64,000 nucleotides of DNA from Streptomyces aculeolatus (GTDB lineage: Bacteria; Actinomycetota; Actinomycetes; Streptomycetales; Streptomycetaceae), in the NCBI RefSeq assembly GCF_020400605.1, contig NZ_JAINRD010000009.1:62001-126000 (forward strand), written 5' to 3'. Shown here piece after piece: positions 33,533-41,211 of this stretch. The translations under genes and the position numbers were made by a program. Numbering within the stretch: the stretch's first letter is position 1; every line of letters starts with the position of its first letter. The notes below the pieces were generated by a model, which was given only the letters and a program-made list of their open reading frames with translations, ran no database searches and had not been told where the DNA came from.

Positions 33533-33905
33533 GGCGAGCGGACAGGGACGGCGGGCCGCCGGAGGAGGGTGCCGGCGGCCCGGGGGGAGCCGTCGGTCAG
33601 CCCTTCTGACCTCCGGACCGGGCCGCCGAACCCGGCCCGTGCGAAGCGGGCAGGTGAGCGCCATCCTGCCGGGCCGGCGGCGGGCGATGGAGGGCCGAAC
33701 GGGCCCCTGCCGGACCCCGTACGGCCCGGTTGGAGCGGGCGGGCCGGCGTACGGGCACGGCGGCGGCCCGGCTTCGTCCGCGACCCGGCGTCATTGCGCC
33801 GGGTTACGGCGGTGTGACGTAGCCCTGCGGCCAAACTCTTCGCACGGAGTTTCCCCGGGAGCGGGTAGCGGGCAACTCTCTGGGGGCTGCTGAGAGGGGG
33901 AACAT
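33533..33905. other. Gene-free region between importer and TmrB/NUDIX gene
   Basis: 373 bases. It holds the importer terminator, an 8-bp hairpin at 33783-33804, and a dyad AAACTC/GAGTTT at 33833-33852 about 55 bases before the next start. The rest is GC-rich with no coding signal I can support. Confidence 0.5.
33553..33581 (+). terminator. Importer operon terminator
   Basis: Perfect 10-bp stem (GGGCCGCCGG at 33553-33562 with 33572-33581) and nine-base loop, 20 bases after the last permease stop. Confidence 0.65.
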
Positions 33906-34862
33906 GTGATCGTCTGGCTGAACGGCGCATGGGATACGGGTCTGCGCCGCGTCGCGCACGAACTGGTGGAGCTGACGCCGGGGAGCATTCTCTACGACCC
34001 GGAGCTGACGGGCGGGCAACTGCGCGAACTGCTGCCGCAGAAGCGCCTGGAGGAGGTCGATGACGAGCAGGAGCTGCCGTCGTGGCGCCGGCTGGTGGTG
34101 GAGACGGCGGCGGCGCTGCTCGCGGAGGCGGACGGCCCGCTGGTGGTGCCGGCGGCGCTGTGGCGCCAGGAGCACCGCGACGAGATCTTCGGGCGGCTGG
34201 CCTCGCGCGGCTTCGAAGTGCGGCATTTGCTGGTCTCGTTTGACGAAACGATCCTGCACGCCGGCTGCCTCCCGCCTTGGCTCACCGGCGACGCGCACCT
34301 CGTCGACGCCGCAGGTCAGAGCGCACGCGCCACGGCCGAGGAGATAGCGTCGCGCCTGCGCGCCGGGGCCGGATTCTGCGACATCGTGCAGAACTCCGAG
34401 CCCACCGGCGAGACGCTCGCCGCCGGCGTGCTGCTCTTCGACGAGGACGACCGGGTGCTCCTCGTCGACCCCACGTACAAGCCGGGCTGGGAGTTCCCTG
34501 GCGGCGTCGTCGAGGCCGGCGAGGCGCCGGCACGCGGCGGCGTCCGGGAGGTGGCGGAGGAGCTGGGGCTGAGCCTGCGGCGGGCGCCCCGGCTGCTGGT
34601 GGTGGACTGGGAGCCGCCCCGGCCGCCCGAGTACGGCGGGCTGCGGCTCCTCTACGACGGCGGCCGGCTGGGCCCCGCCGAGGCGGCCGGTGTCCTGCTG
34701 CCGGGTCCCGAGCTGCGCGCCTGGCGGTTCGTCACGGAGGACGAGGCGGGCGGGCTGCTGCCGTCGGTGCGGTTCAGCCGGCTGCGGTGGGCGCTGCGGG
34801 CCCGGCGGCAGGGGGCGGCGGTCTACCTGGAGGGCGGCGCACCGGTCACGGACGGGGTGTAG
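33906..34862 (+). CDS. TmrB-like P-loop domain fused to NUDIX hydrolase
   Basis: 318 residues from GTG 33906, preceded by GAGAGGGGG. Residues 1-150 follow the plan of TmrB-like nucleotide-binding proteins: MIVWLNGAWDTG, YDPELTGGQLRELLP, LPSWRRLVVETAAALL, PLVVPAAL, EIFGRLASRGFEVRHLLV. The expected GxxGxGKT loop is replaced by GAWDTGLRR, so the invariant Lys is lost and ATP binding is doubtful. Residues 170-310 are a NUDIX domain with an intact box from Gly200 to Gly221 (GGVVEAGEAP..., then REVAEELG). TmrB gives tunicamycin resistance in Bacillus; the NUDIX part hydrolyses nucleoside diphosphate-linked compounds. The combined role is unknown. Confidence 0.85.
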   Translation: MIVWLNGAWDTGLRRVAHELVELTPGSILYDPELTGGQLRELLPQKRLEEVDDEQELPSWRRLVVETAAALLAEADGPLVVPAALWRQEHRDEIFGRLASRGFEVRHLLVSFDETILHAGCLPPWLTGDAHLVDAAGQSARATAEEIASRLRAGAGFCDIVQNSEPTGETLAAGVLLFDEDDRVLLVDPTYKPGWEFPGGVVEAGEAPARGGVREVAEELGLSLRRAPRLLVVDWEPPRPPEYGGLRLLYDGGRLGPAEAAGVLLPGPELRAWRFVTEDEAGGLLPSVRFSRLRWALRARRQGAAVYLEGGAPVTDGV

Positions 34863-35052
34863 CGCGGGGGCGCGGCGAGAGCGGCGCGAGCGGGACGCGA
34901 GGGGCGTGGCGGGGTGACGACGGCAACCCTATTGGCCCTGCTATTGCCCCATTCAGCAGTTTTTGAGTGCGTGTCAATGCCTCTGGCTGCATAGCGTCTC
35001 TGCTAGCGGCGACCCACGTCGTCGCGTCCCCCACTTCAGGAGCTCACGAGCG

Positions 35053-35733
35053 ATGCGGATCATAACCACGGCGCTGGCCGCCGCGGCCGTCGGCGCCGTC
35101 GCCGCCGGCCTCACGGCCACGGTGGCGACGGCACAGGGCAACGACGACAACATCACCTCCTTCGGCTTCACCGTCAGCCCCAAGACGGTCAAGCCGGGCG
35201 GCAAGGTCGATCTGACCGTGACCGACTGCGACAAGGAAGCCACGGCCTCGTCGGCGGTCTTCGACAAGACGACCCTCGGCACGGGCGGCGGCACCCAGAG
35301 CGCGCAGGTCATGGTCGACCTCGACGCCAAGCCGGGCGCCGCCTACGACGTGACGTTCACCTGCGGCGGCGAGTCCGGCACCGCGCCGCTGACGATCGCC
35401 GCCGGCGGCAAGTCGGAGATCGGCGCCACGTCCAGGCCGGGCCGGGAGCCGGGCAAGGAGGCGACCTCGTCGGCGCAGCCCTCGCAACCCTCACAACCCG
35501 GAAAGGAGGCCGCGCGGCCGGCGCAGCCCGCCCAGCCGGGCAAGGAGGCCGCACCGGTCCGACCCGCAGAGCCGGCGCAGCCGGTGAAGCCCACCCAGCC
35601 GGCCCGCGGCGGGCTCGGCGGCTCCCAGGCGGACAACACCGCGATGCTCTCCGGTGGCGCCGGGCTCACGGCCGCCGGTGCGTTCGGCGGCGTCCTGCTG
35701 CTACGGCGCCGGGAGGCGCCCGGGCGCGACTGA
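35053..35733 (+). CDS. Secreted cell-surface protein with Pro/Gln repeats
   Basis: 226 residues from ATG 35053, with AGGAG 11 bases upstream. A signal peptide covers residues 1-29 (TVATAQG). An Ig-like domain of about 90 residues with two Cys follows (VTDCDKEA, VTFTCGG). Residues 125-190 are a low-complexity stalk of QPSQP, PGKEA and PAQPAQP units. The C-terminus is GLTAAGAFGGVLLL then RRREAPGRD: a hydrophobic stretch and positive tail like a sortase substrate. No LPxTG or LAxTG motif precedes it; the nearest sequence is GSQADNTAML. A sortase gene lies 171 bases downstream. Confidence 0.7.
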   Translation: MRIITTALAAAAVGAVAAGLTATVATAQGNDDNITSFGFTVSPKTVKPGGKVDLTVTDCDKEATASSAVFDKTTLGTGGGTQSAQVMVDLDAKPGAAYDVTFTCGGESGTAPLTIAAGGKSEIGATSRPGREPGKEATSSAQPSQPSQPGKEAARPAQPAQPGKEAAPVRPAEPAQPVKPTQPARGGLGGSQADNTAMLSGGAGLTAAGAFGGVLLLRRREAPGRD

Positions 35734-35769
35734 CCCCGCGGCGCAGGCACCGGTCCGCATCGCACGCGC

Positions 35770-35797
35770 CGCCCCGCGGCCTTCGGGCCGCGGGGCG
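35770..35797 (+). terminator. Hairpin with TTCG tetraloop
   Basis: Perfect 12-bp stem (35770-35781 with 35786-35797) closed by a TTCG loop, between the secreted-protein and sortase genes. It probably reduces read-through between them. Confidence 0.75.
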
Positions 35798-35904
35798 CAC
35801 GGCACAGGCCGTACCCGACTCGCCGCACCGTCCGCCGTACCACCCGCCGCACAGCCTCCCGCACGGGTCCCCGCGCGGCTCCTCGCGCAGAAACGGTCCG
35901 CACC

Positions 35905-36702
35905 ATGCACGAGCAACGCACCATCGACCCCTACGCCGCGATGCCCTACGGCATGACCCCGCACGGCACGCCGCCCCACGACACGACCGGGTACGGGGCC
36001 GCGCCGAACGGCACCGCGCCCGGCGGCCCGCCGCCGGGCCCCGGCGACGACGGCGACGACGGGGGCGGCGGGAGCGCGGCGGGCGCACTGCGCAACAGGT
36101 TCGCGGCGGGCCTCGTCATCTGCGTGATGCTCCTCGGCATCGGCATGATCCACACCGCGCTCACCGGAGGCTTCGGCCCGCCGCAGCCCTCCGGGCAGGG
36201 CGCGCGGGCCGACGACGGCCCGCCGGCGCACCCGCCGCTGCCCGCCTCGCCGCCTGCCGCGATCCGCGTCCCCGCCATCGGCGTCGACGCCCCGCTGACC
36301 GAGGTCGGCCTCGACCCCGACGGCTGGCTCGCCGCGCCGCCCGCGGGGGTGCGCAACCTTGCCGGCTGGTACCGGGACGCGGCCACCCCCGGCGCCACCG
36401 GCACCGCCGTGGTCACCGGGCACGTGGACGACGCGGCCGGGCCCGCCGTCTTCTACCGCCTCGGCGGCCTGAAGCGCGGCGAGGTCGTCAAGGTCGACCG
36501 GGAGGACGGGCGCACGGCGGTGTTCACCGTCTACGCCGTCGAGGTCTTCGACGCCGACGCCTTCCCCAGCCGGCGCGTCTACGGCGACACCGACCGCGCC
36601 GAACTGCGCGTGCTCACCTGCGGCGGCGGGTACCGCGAGGGGGACGACCCCGGCTACGAGGGCAACGTCGTCGTCTTCGCCCGGCTCACGGACGTCGCCT
36701 GA
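35905..36702 (+). CDS. Class F sortase
   Basis: 265 residues from ATG 35905. A Gly/Pro/Asp-rich cytoplasmic tail of 60 residues leads to a single helix (LVICVMLLGIGMIHTAL). The sortase barrel follows: IRVPAIGVDAPLTEVGLDPDG, VVTGHVDD with the catalytic His near 173, and RVLTCGGGY with the catalytic Cys near 239. The usual catalytic Arg is less obvious: the final strand reads GYEGNVVVFARL, so the Arg may be in GGGYREG or FARL. Sortases anchor secreted proteins to the wall or to each other. The upstream secreted protein is the nearest candidate partner. Confidence 0.88.
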   Translation: MHEQRTIDPYAAMPYGMTPHGTPPHDTTGYGAAPNGTAPGGPPPGPGDDGDDGGGGSAAGALRNRFAAGLVICVMLLGIGMIHTALTGGFGPPQPSGQGARADDGPPAHPPLPASPPAAIRVPAIGVDAPLTEVGLDPDGWLAAPPAGVRNLAGWYRDAATPGATGTAVVTGHVDDAAGPAVFYRLGGLKRGEVVKVDREDGRTAVFTVYAVEVFDADAFPSRRVYGDTDRAELRVLTCGGGYREGDDPGYEGNVVVFARLTDVA

Positions 36703-36748
36703 CGGCCGCTTGCGGGCCGCCAGGCGGACCGGAGCCTGCCCGGTGCGC

Positions 36749-36764
36749 GCCGCGGGTCCGCGGC
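36749..36764. terminator. Hairpin between sortase and M20 genes
   Basis: GCCGCG-GGTC-CGCGGC at 36749-36764, one base before the stop codon of the convergent M20 peptidase gene. Confidence 0.45.
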
Positions 36765-36765
36765 G

Positions 36766-38136
36766 TCAGTCCGTGCGCCCGGCCGCGTACCCGTGCAGGA
36801 ACAGCGCCTCGGCGAACGACAGCCGCTCCAACTCCTCCGGCGACACGCTCTCGTTCACCGCGTGGATCTGCGCCTCCGGCTCGGAGAGCCCGATCAGCAG
36901 TATCTCCGCCCGCGGGTACAGCTCGGCCAGGGTGTTGCACAGCGGGATCGTGCCGCCCTGCCCGGCGACCTGCATCTCCTCGCCCGGGTACGCCGCGCGC
37001 ATCGCTTCGGCCATCGCGCGGTACGCAGGGCTGGTGACGTCGGCGCGGAACGGCTCGCCCGAGCCGTACGGCTCGGTGGTCACCCGCACGCCCCAGGGCG
37101 CGTGCGCCTCGAAGTGCGCGGTCAGCCGCTCCGTCGCCTCGGCCGCGTCGTGGCCGGGCGGCAGCCGCAGGCTGACCAGCGCCGCGGCGGTGGCCTGCAC
37201 CGAGGGCGTGGCCTCGGCCACCGAGGGGACGTCCATGCCGACCACCGTCACCGCGGGGCTCGACCAGATGCGGTCCGCGACACTGCCCGAGCCGATCAGC
37301 TCGACCCCGTCCAGGACCTTGGCGTCCTTGCGGAAGTTCTCCTCCTCGTACGCCAGGCCGTCCCACCGGGAGCCGGGCGCCAGGCCGTCGACCGTCGTCG
37401 AGCCGTCGGGGCCGCGCAGCGAGTCGAGGATCCGGATGAGCGCGGCGAGGGCGTCGGGGGCGGCGCCGCCGAACTGGCCGGAGTGCAGGTTCCCCGCCAG
37501 CGCGTCCACCTGCACGCGCAGCATCGTCATGCCGCGCAGGGTGGCCGTGACCGTGGGCAGGCCGACGCGGAAGTTGCCGACGTCGCCGATGACGATCGTG
37601 TCGGCTGCCAGCAACTCCGGGTGCTGCTCGGCGTACTGCTGCAGCCCGCCGGTGCCCTGCTCCTCCGAGCCCTCCACGATGACCTTGACCGAGACCGGCA
37701 CGCCGCCGTTCTCGCGCAGGGCGCGCAGCGCGGTCAGGTGCATGAGGACGCCGCCCTTGCAGTCCGCGGCGCCGCGCCCGTACCACCTGCCGTCGCGCTC
37801 GGTCAGCTCGAACGGCGGGCTCAGCCACGCCGATTCCTCGAGCGGCGGCTGGACGTCGTAGTGGGCGTAGAGCAGCACCGTGGGGGCGCCGGCCGGGCCC
37901 GGCAGGTGGCCGTACACCGAACAGGTGCCGTCCGGGGTGTCGAGCAACCGCACGTCCGGGAAGCCCTCGGCGGTCAGTGACTCCGCGATCCAGCGTGCGG
38001 CGGCGTCCGACTCGGTCGCCGGAAAACGATCCGGATCGATGAGCGCGACCGAGCGGTAGGAGACCAGCTCGGCCAGTTCGGTACGGGCGCGCGGCAGCAG
38101 GCCGGCGACGGTGCCGGCAAGCCGATCGGTGTCCAT
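36766..38136 (-). CDS. M20-family metallopeptidase (dipeptidase)
   Basis: 456 residues from ATG 38136. Zinc ligands can be traced: His and Asp in LLYAHYDVQPP, Asp in GRGAADCKGGV, the Glu-Glu pair in IVEGSEEQGTGG (base and ligand), Asp in VIGDVGNF and His in AQIHAVNES near residue 425. The dimerisation domain lies between residues 200 and 320 (LAGNLHSGQFGGA). This is the dipeptidase branch of M20 (CNDP-like), acting on dipeptides or N-substituted amino acids in the cytoplasm. The gene is divergent from the flavoprotein gene. All active-site residues are present. Confidence 0.93.
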   Translation of the reverse strand: MDTDRLAGTVAGLLPRARTELAELVSYRSVALIDPDRFPATESDAAARWIAESLTAEGFPDVRLLDTPDGTCSVYGHLPGPAGAPTVLLYAHYDVQPPLEESAWLSPPFELTERDGRWYGRGAADCKGGVLMHLTALRALRENGGVPVSVKVIVEGSEEQGTGGLQQYAEQHPELLAADTIVIGDVGNFRVGLPTVTATLRGMTMLRVQVDALAGNLHSGQFGGAAPDALAALIRILDSLRGPDGSTTVDGLAPGSRWDGLAYEEENFRKDAKVLDGVELIGSGSVADRIWSSPAVTVVGMDVPSVAEATPSVQATAAALVSLRLPPGHDAAEATERLTAHFEAHAPWGVRVTTEPYGSGEPFRADVTSPAYRAMAEAMRAAYPGEEMQVAGQGGTIPLCNTLAELYPRAEILLIGLSEPEAQIHAVNESVSPEELERLSFAEALFLHGYAAGRTD

Positions 38137-38294
38137 GGGAACGCTCCTCGGGGGAACTGCGTTGTGTCCTGCGGTGTCGGGTCCCGGAATCGGGGCGAGC
38201 GGTGACGATCATCGCACAGCGGTGCGTCGTTCTAGGATGCGGCAGGTGGGCGCCCCCGGGCGGGGGTGGCCGGAAACAGGAGCAGAGAGCCAAC

Positions 38295-39770
38295 GTGACC
38301 AGCGAGAACGAGGCGGGCAACGAAGCGGGCGAAGCGGCGGACGGCCGTTCGCCGGGCGACGCACGGGACGCGGGAGCCGACGGAACGCGGGACGCGACGC
38401 CGGACGGAACGCCGGAGCCGGCGCCGGACGCGCGACGGGACTCCGCAGCCGGTGCCGCGGGCGACGCTGAGGCGGGCGACTCGGACGACGCGGCTGACAC
38501 CGGTGAAGCCGGTGCCGCGGCCGACGCCGGTACGGCACCCGCCGCGGAATCCGGTGGCGAGGCCGCCGCGGACCCGGGCGTCTGGGACGTCGTCGTGATC
38601 GGCGCGGGTCCGGCCGGCGCCTCCGCGGCGTACGCGGCAGCCGGCCAGGGCCGGAGCGTCCTGCTCCTGGAACGCTCGGAACTGCCCCGTTACAAGACCT
38701 GCGGCGGCGGCATCATCGGGCTGTCCCGCGAGGCGCTCCCGGACGGCGTCGAACTCCCGCTGCGCGACCGCGTCAACACCGTGACGTTCACCATGCGCGG
38801 CCGCCTCGGCCGCACCCGCCGCTCCCGCCGCACCCTGTTCGGGCTCGTCAACCGCGCCGAGCTGGACGCCCGGCTCGCCGAGGCGGCGCAGCGCGCGGGC
38901 GCCCGGCTGCGTACCGGTGTGACCGTCGCCCGCGTCGAGCAGCACGGCCCCGACGTGCCGGACCGGCGCACGGTCGCCGTGCACCTGGCGGACGGGGAGA
39001 AGGTGCTGGCCCGCGCGGTGGTCGGCGCGGACGGCAGCGCGGGGCGGACCAGCAGCCACGTCGGCGTCGAACTGGAGCAGGTGGACCTGGGCCTGGAGGC
39101 GGAGATCCCGGTGCCGCCGGAGGTCGCCGACGACTGGCGCGGCCGGGTGCTCATCGACTGGGGCCCGCTGCCCGGGAGTTACGGGTGGGTCTTCCCCAAG
39201 GGCGACACGCTGACGGTCGGCGTGATCTCCGCCCGCGGCGACGGCGCCGCCACGAAGCGCTATCTGGAGGAGTTCACCGCCCGGCTGGGGCTGGCGGGCT
39301 TCGAGCCGAGCCTGTCGTCGGGGCACCTGACGCGCTGCCGCGCGCACAACTCGCCGCTGTCCCGCGGCCGGGTCGTGGTCTGCGGCGACGCCGCCGGGCT
39401 GCTGGAGCCGTGGACCCGGGAGGGCATCTCGTACGCGCTGCGCTCCGGCCGGCTCGCGGGGGAGTGGGCGGTGCGGATCGCCGAGGCCCAGGACGCGGTG
39501 GACGCGCGCCGCCAGGCGCTCAACTACGCCTTCGCCGTCAAGGCCGGCCTGGGCGTGGAGATGGCGGTCGGGCGGCGGCTGCTGGCGGCCTTCGAGCGGC
39601 ACCCCGCCGTCTTCCACGCGGTGCTGACCGGATTCCGGCCGGCGTGGCACATGTTCGCGAAGGTCACGCAGGGGACGACGACGCTCGGCGAGATCGTCCG
39701 CATGCACCCGGTGGCGCACCGGACGCTGACGCTGCTGGACCGGAAGGGCGCGCTCAGCGGGTCTCGGTGA
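38295..39770 (+). CDS. Geranylgeranyl reductase family flavoprotein
   Basis: 491 residues from GTG 38295, whose binding site (CAGGAG) is rather far upstream. Residues 1-95 are an Ala/Asp/Gly-rich acidic low-complexity extension with no domain. The FAD module then starts: DVVVIGAGPAGASAAYAA, RSELPRYKTCGGG, VVGADGSAGRTS and VVVCGDAAGLLEPWTREGISYALRSG. These define the geranylgeranyl reductase/FixC-like group that reduces isoprenoid double bonds, for example of menaquinone side chains. No isoprenoid gene is adjacent, so the substrate is open. The last 17 bases overlap the convergent deazaflavin-dependent gene. Confidence 0.85.
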   Translation: MTSENEAGNEAGEAADGRSPGDARDAGADGTRDATPDGTPEPAPDARRDSAAGAAGDAEAGDSDDAADTGEAGAAADAGTAPAAESGGEAAADPGVWDVVVIGAGPAGASAAYAAAGQGRSVLLLERSELPRYKTCGGGIIGLSREALPDGVELPLRDRVNTVTFTMRGRLGRTRRSRRTLFGLVNRAELDARLAEAAQRAGARLRTGVTVARVEQHGPDVPDRRTVAVHLADGEKVLARAVVGADGSAGRTSSHVGVELEQVDLGLEAEIPVPPEVADDWRGRVLIDWGPLPGSYGWVFPKGDTLTVGVISARGDGAATKRYLEEFTARLGLAGFEPSLSSGHLTRCRAHNSPLSRGRVVVCGDAAGLLEPWTREGISYALRSGRLAGEWAVRIAEAQDAVDARRQALNYAFAVKAGLGVEMAVGRRLLAAFERHPAVFHAVLTGFRPAWHMFAKVTQGTTTLGEIVRMHPVAHRTLTLLDRKGALSGSR

Positions 39771-40206
39771 GGCGGAAGACCGGGTGGTCCGGGGCGGCGG
39801 CGAGCAGTTCTTCGTCGGAGGAGTCGGCCGTCACGCCCTTGAAGTACTGGTTGACCTCCCAGCCCCAGCGCTTGAGGTAGCTGCGCAGCACGGGCACGGC
39901 GGTGGCGGGCGGCAGCTCCTCGACGGTGAAGGCGCGCACCTTGCGCCCGACGCGCAGTTCGCCGCCGCCGGCGGCGCGCATGTTCCGTACCCACTGGGAG
40001 TGGCCGCGGGCGGAGACGAGGTACTGCTCGCCGTCGTGGCGGTGGGGGTTGACGGGCAGGCGCAGCATCTTGCCGGACTTGCGGCCGCGTACGGACAGCT
40101 CCGCGGTGCCCATGATGCTCACGCCGCGGCGCGCGAGCCAGCCCACCGCCTTGTTGAACTTCGCCGCGACGGGGCCGGCCTTGAGGTAGTGGGGCTGCGT
40201 GGTCAT
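39754..40206 (-). CDS. Deazaflavin (F420)-dependent nitroreductase family protein
   Basis: 150 residues from ATG 40206, with GGAGG five bases upstream. Matches the Ddn-like split-barrel family: NKAVGWLARRGVSIMGTAELSVRGRKSGKMLRLPVN at the N-terminal part, then YLVSARGHSQWVRNMRAAGGGELRVG and the C-terminal LKRWGWEVNQYF. In this family F420H2 binds at the Lys/Arg-rich loop after the RGRKSG motif. Members reduce nitro compounds, quinones or enones. It is divergent from a TetR regulator across a 163-base gap with repeated operator boxes, so inducible expression is likely. Confidence 0.9.
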   Translation of the reverse strand: MTTQPHYLKAGPVAAKFNKAVGWLARRGVSIMGTAELSVRGRKSGKMLRLPVNPHRHDGEQYLVSARGHSQWVRNMRAAGGGELRVGRKVRAFTVEELPPATAVPVLRSYLKRWGWEVNQYFKGVTADSSDEELLAAAPDHPVFRLTETR

Positions 40207-40262
40207 GGTGGCCTCCTGGTGGGCGTGCTGCGCGGCGCTTTTCGTGAGCGGTGATCTGAACC

Positions 40263-40348
40263 GAGAGCAGTGCTCTCTATATGGAGCAGTGTGCATCAGG
40301 ACGGTGCTCCAAAGCAAGAGCACTGCTCTCGATTGTGTGCACTGCTCT
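40263..40348. promoter_or_regulatory. Four operator-like boxes between Ddn-type and TetR genes
   Basis: Boxes of the form AGAGCA-N-TGCTCT are centred at 40270 (perfect, 15 bases, GAGAGCAGTGCTCTC), 40289 (GGAGCA-G-TGTGCA), 40323 (perfect) and 40342 (TGTGCA-C-TGCTCT). Within each pair the centres are 19 bases apart. A weak half-site TGCTCC lies at 40305. The array fills most of the divergent gap. Confidence 0.7.
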
Positions 40349-40369
40349 CGCAATGGCAGACTGACCCCC

Positions 40370-41071
40370 ATGACGAGGGTCACAGGAGCCAGGGAGCGCG
40401 CCCGCACCGAGATCGCCGAGAGCATCAAGGCCGAGGCCAGACGCCAGCTCGCCGACGCGGGCGCCGCCCGCCTCTCGCTGCGCGCCGTCGCCCGCGAGCT
40501 GGGCATGGTCTCCTCCGCGCTGTACCGCTACTACCCCAGCCGCGACGACCTCCTCACCGCGCTGATCATCGACGCCTACGACGCCGTCGGCAGCGCCGCC
40601 GAGCGCGCCGTCGCCGCCGCGCCCGCCGCCGACCCCGTCGTCCGCTGGACCGCCGCCTGCCACGCCGTACGCCGCTGGGCGCTCGCCCACCCGCACGAGT
40701 ACGCCCTCATCTACGGCTCGCCCGTCCCCGGCTACGCCGCCCCCGAGGCCACCACCGGCCCCGCCTCCCGCGTCGCCCGCGCGCTGATCGGCGTCGCCGA
40801 GGAAGCCGCCGACAGCGGCCTGCTCGCCCCCGCGCCCTTCGAGTCCGCGGACGTGCTCCGCGACGCCGAGCAACTGGTGCGCCGCCTGGGCATGCGGCTC
40901 CACCCGGCGGCCATGGCGCGGCTGACCGCCGCCTGGGCGCAGCTCTTCGGGCTCGTCGGCTTCGAGGTGTTCGGCCAGTTCCACGACGTCGTCCACGCCC
41001 GCGAGGAGTTCTTCGACCGGGCCGCGGCGGACCTGGGCCGCGGCATCGGCCTGCGCAGCCCGGCCGCGTAG
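40370..41071 (+). CDS. TetR-family regulator with WHG-type C-terminal domain
   Basis: 233 residues from ATG 40370. The HTH is in residues 15-60 (ARLSLRAVARELGMVSSALYRYYPSRDDLLTALI). The C-terminal domain has the WHG pattern: AHPHEYALIYGSPVPGYAAP near residue 105 and TAAWAQLFGLVGFEVFGQF near 195. The start follows the operator array by 22 bases with no clear binding site, so the mRNA may be leaderless or short-leadered. It probably represses itself and the divergent F420-dependent reductase and is released by a lipophilic ligand; that is inference from layout. Confidence 0.9.
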   Translation: MTRVTGARERARTEIAESIKAEARRQLADAGAARLSLRAVARELGMVSSALYRYYPSRDDLLTALIIDAYDAVGSAAERAVAAAPAADPVVRWTAACHAVRRWALAHPHEYALIYGSPVPGYAAPEATTGPASRVARALIGVAEEAADSGLLAPAPFESADVLRDAEQLVRRLGMRLHPAAMARLTAAWAQLFGLVGFEVFGQFHDVVHAREEFFDRAAADLGRGIGLRSPAA

Positions 41072-41211
41072 CCCTCCGGCCGCCTGCGCCGGCGCGGGCC
41101 CTTGCAACCACCGGCCTCACCCCCCGCTGAGCAGGTACTCCACCGGGAGTACGCCGGGTGTCCGCGTACGGCTGACGCCCGAAGGCACCGCCGGCGGTTA
41201 GCGTTTCAGGC

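Noticed and set aside
33906..34862. Functional TmrB tunicamycin-resistance kinase
   Set aside because: The P-loop Lys is missing, so ATP-dependent action cannot be claimed; reported instead as a degenerate fusion.
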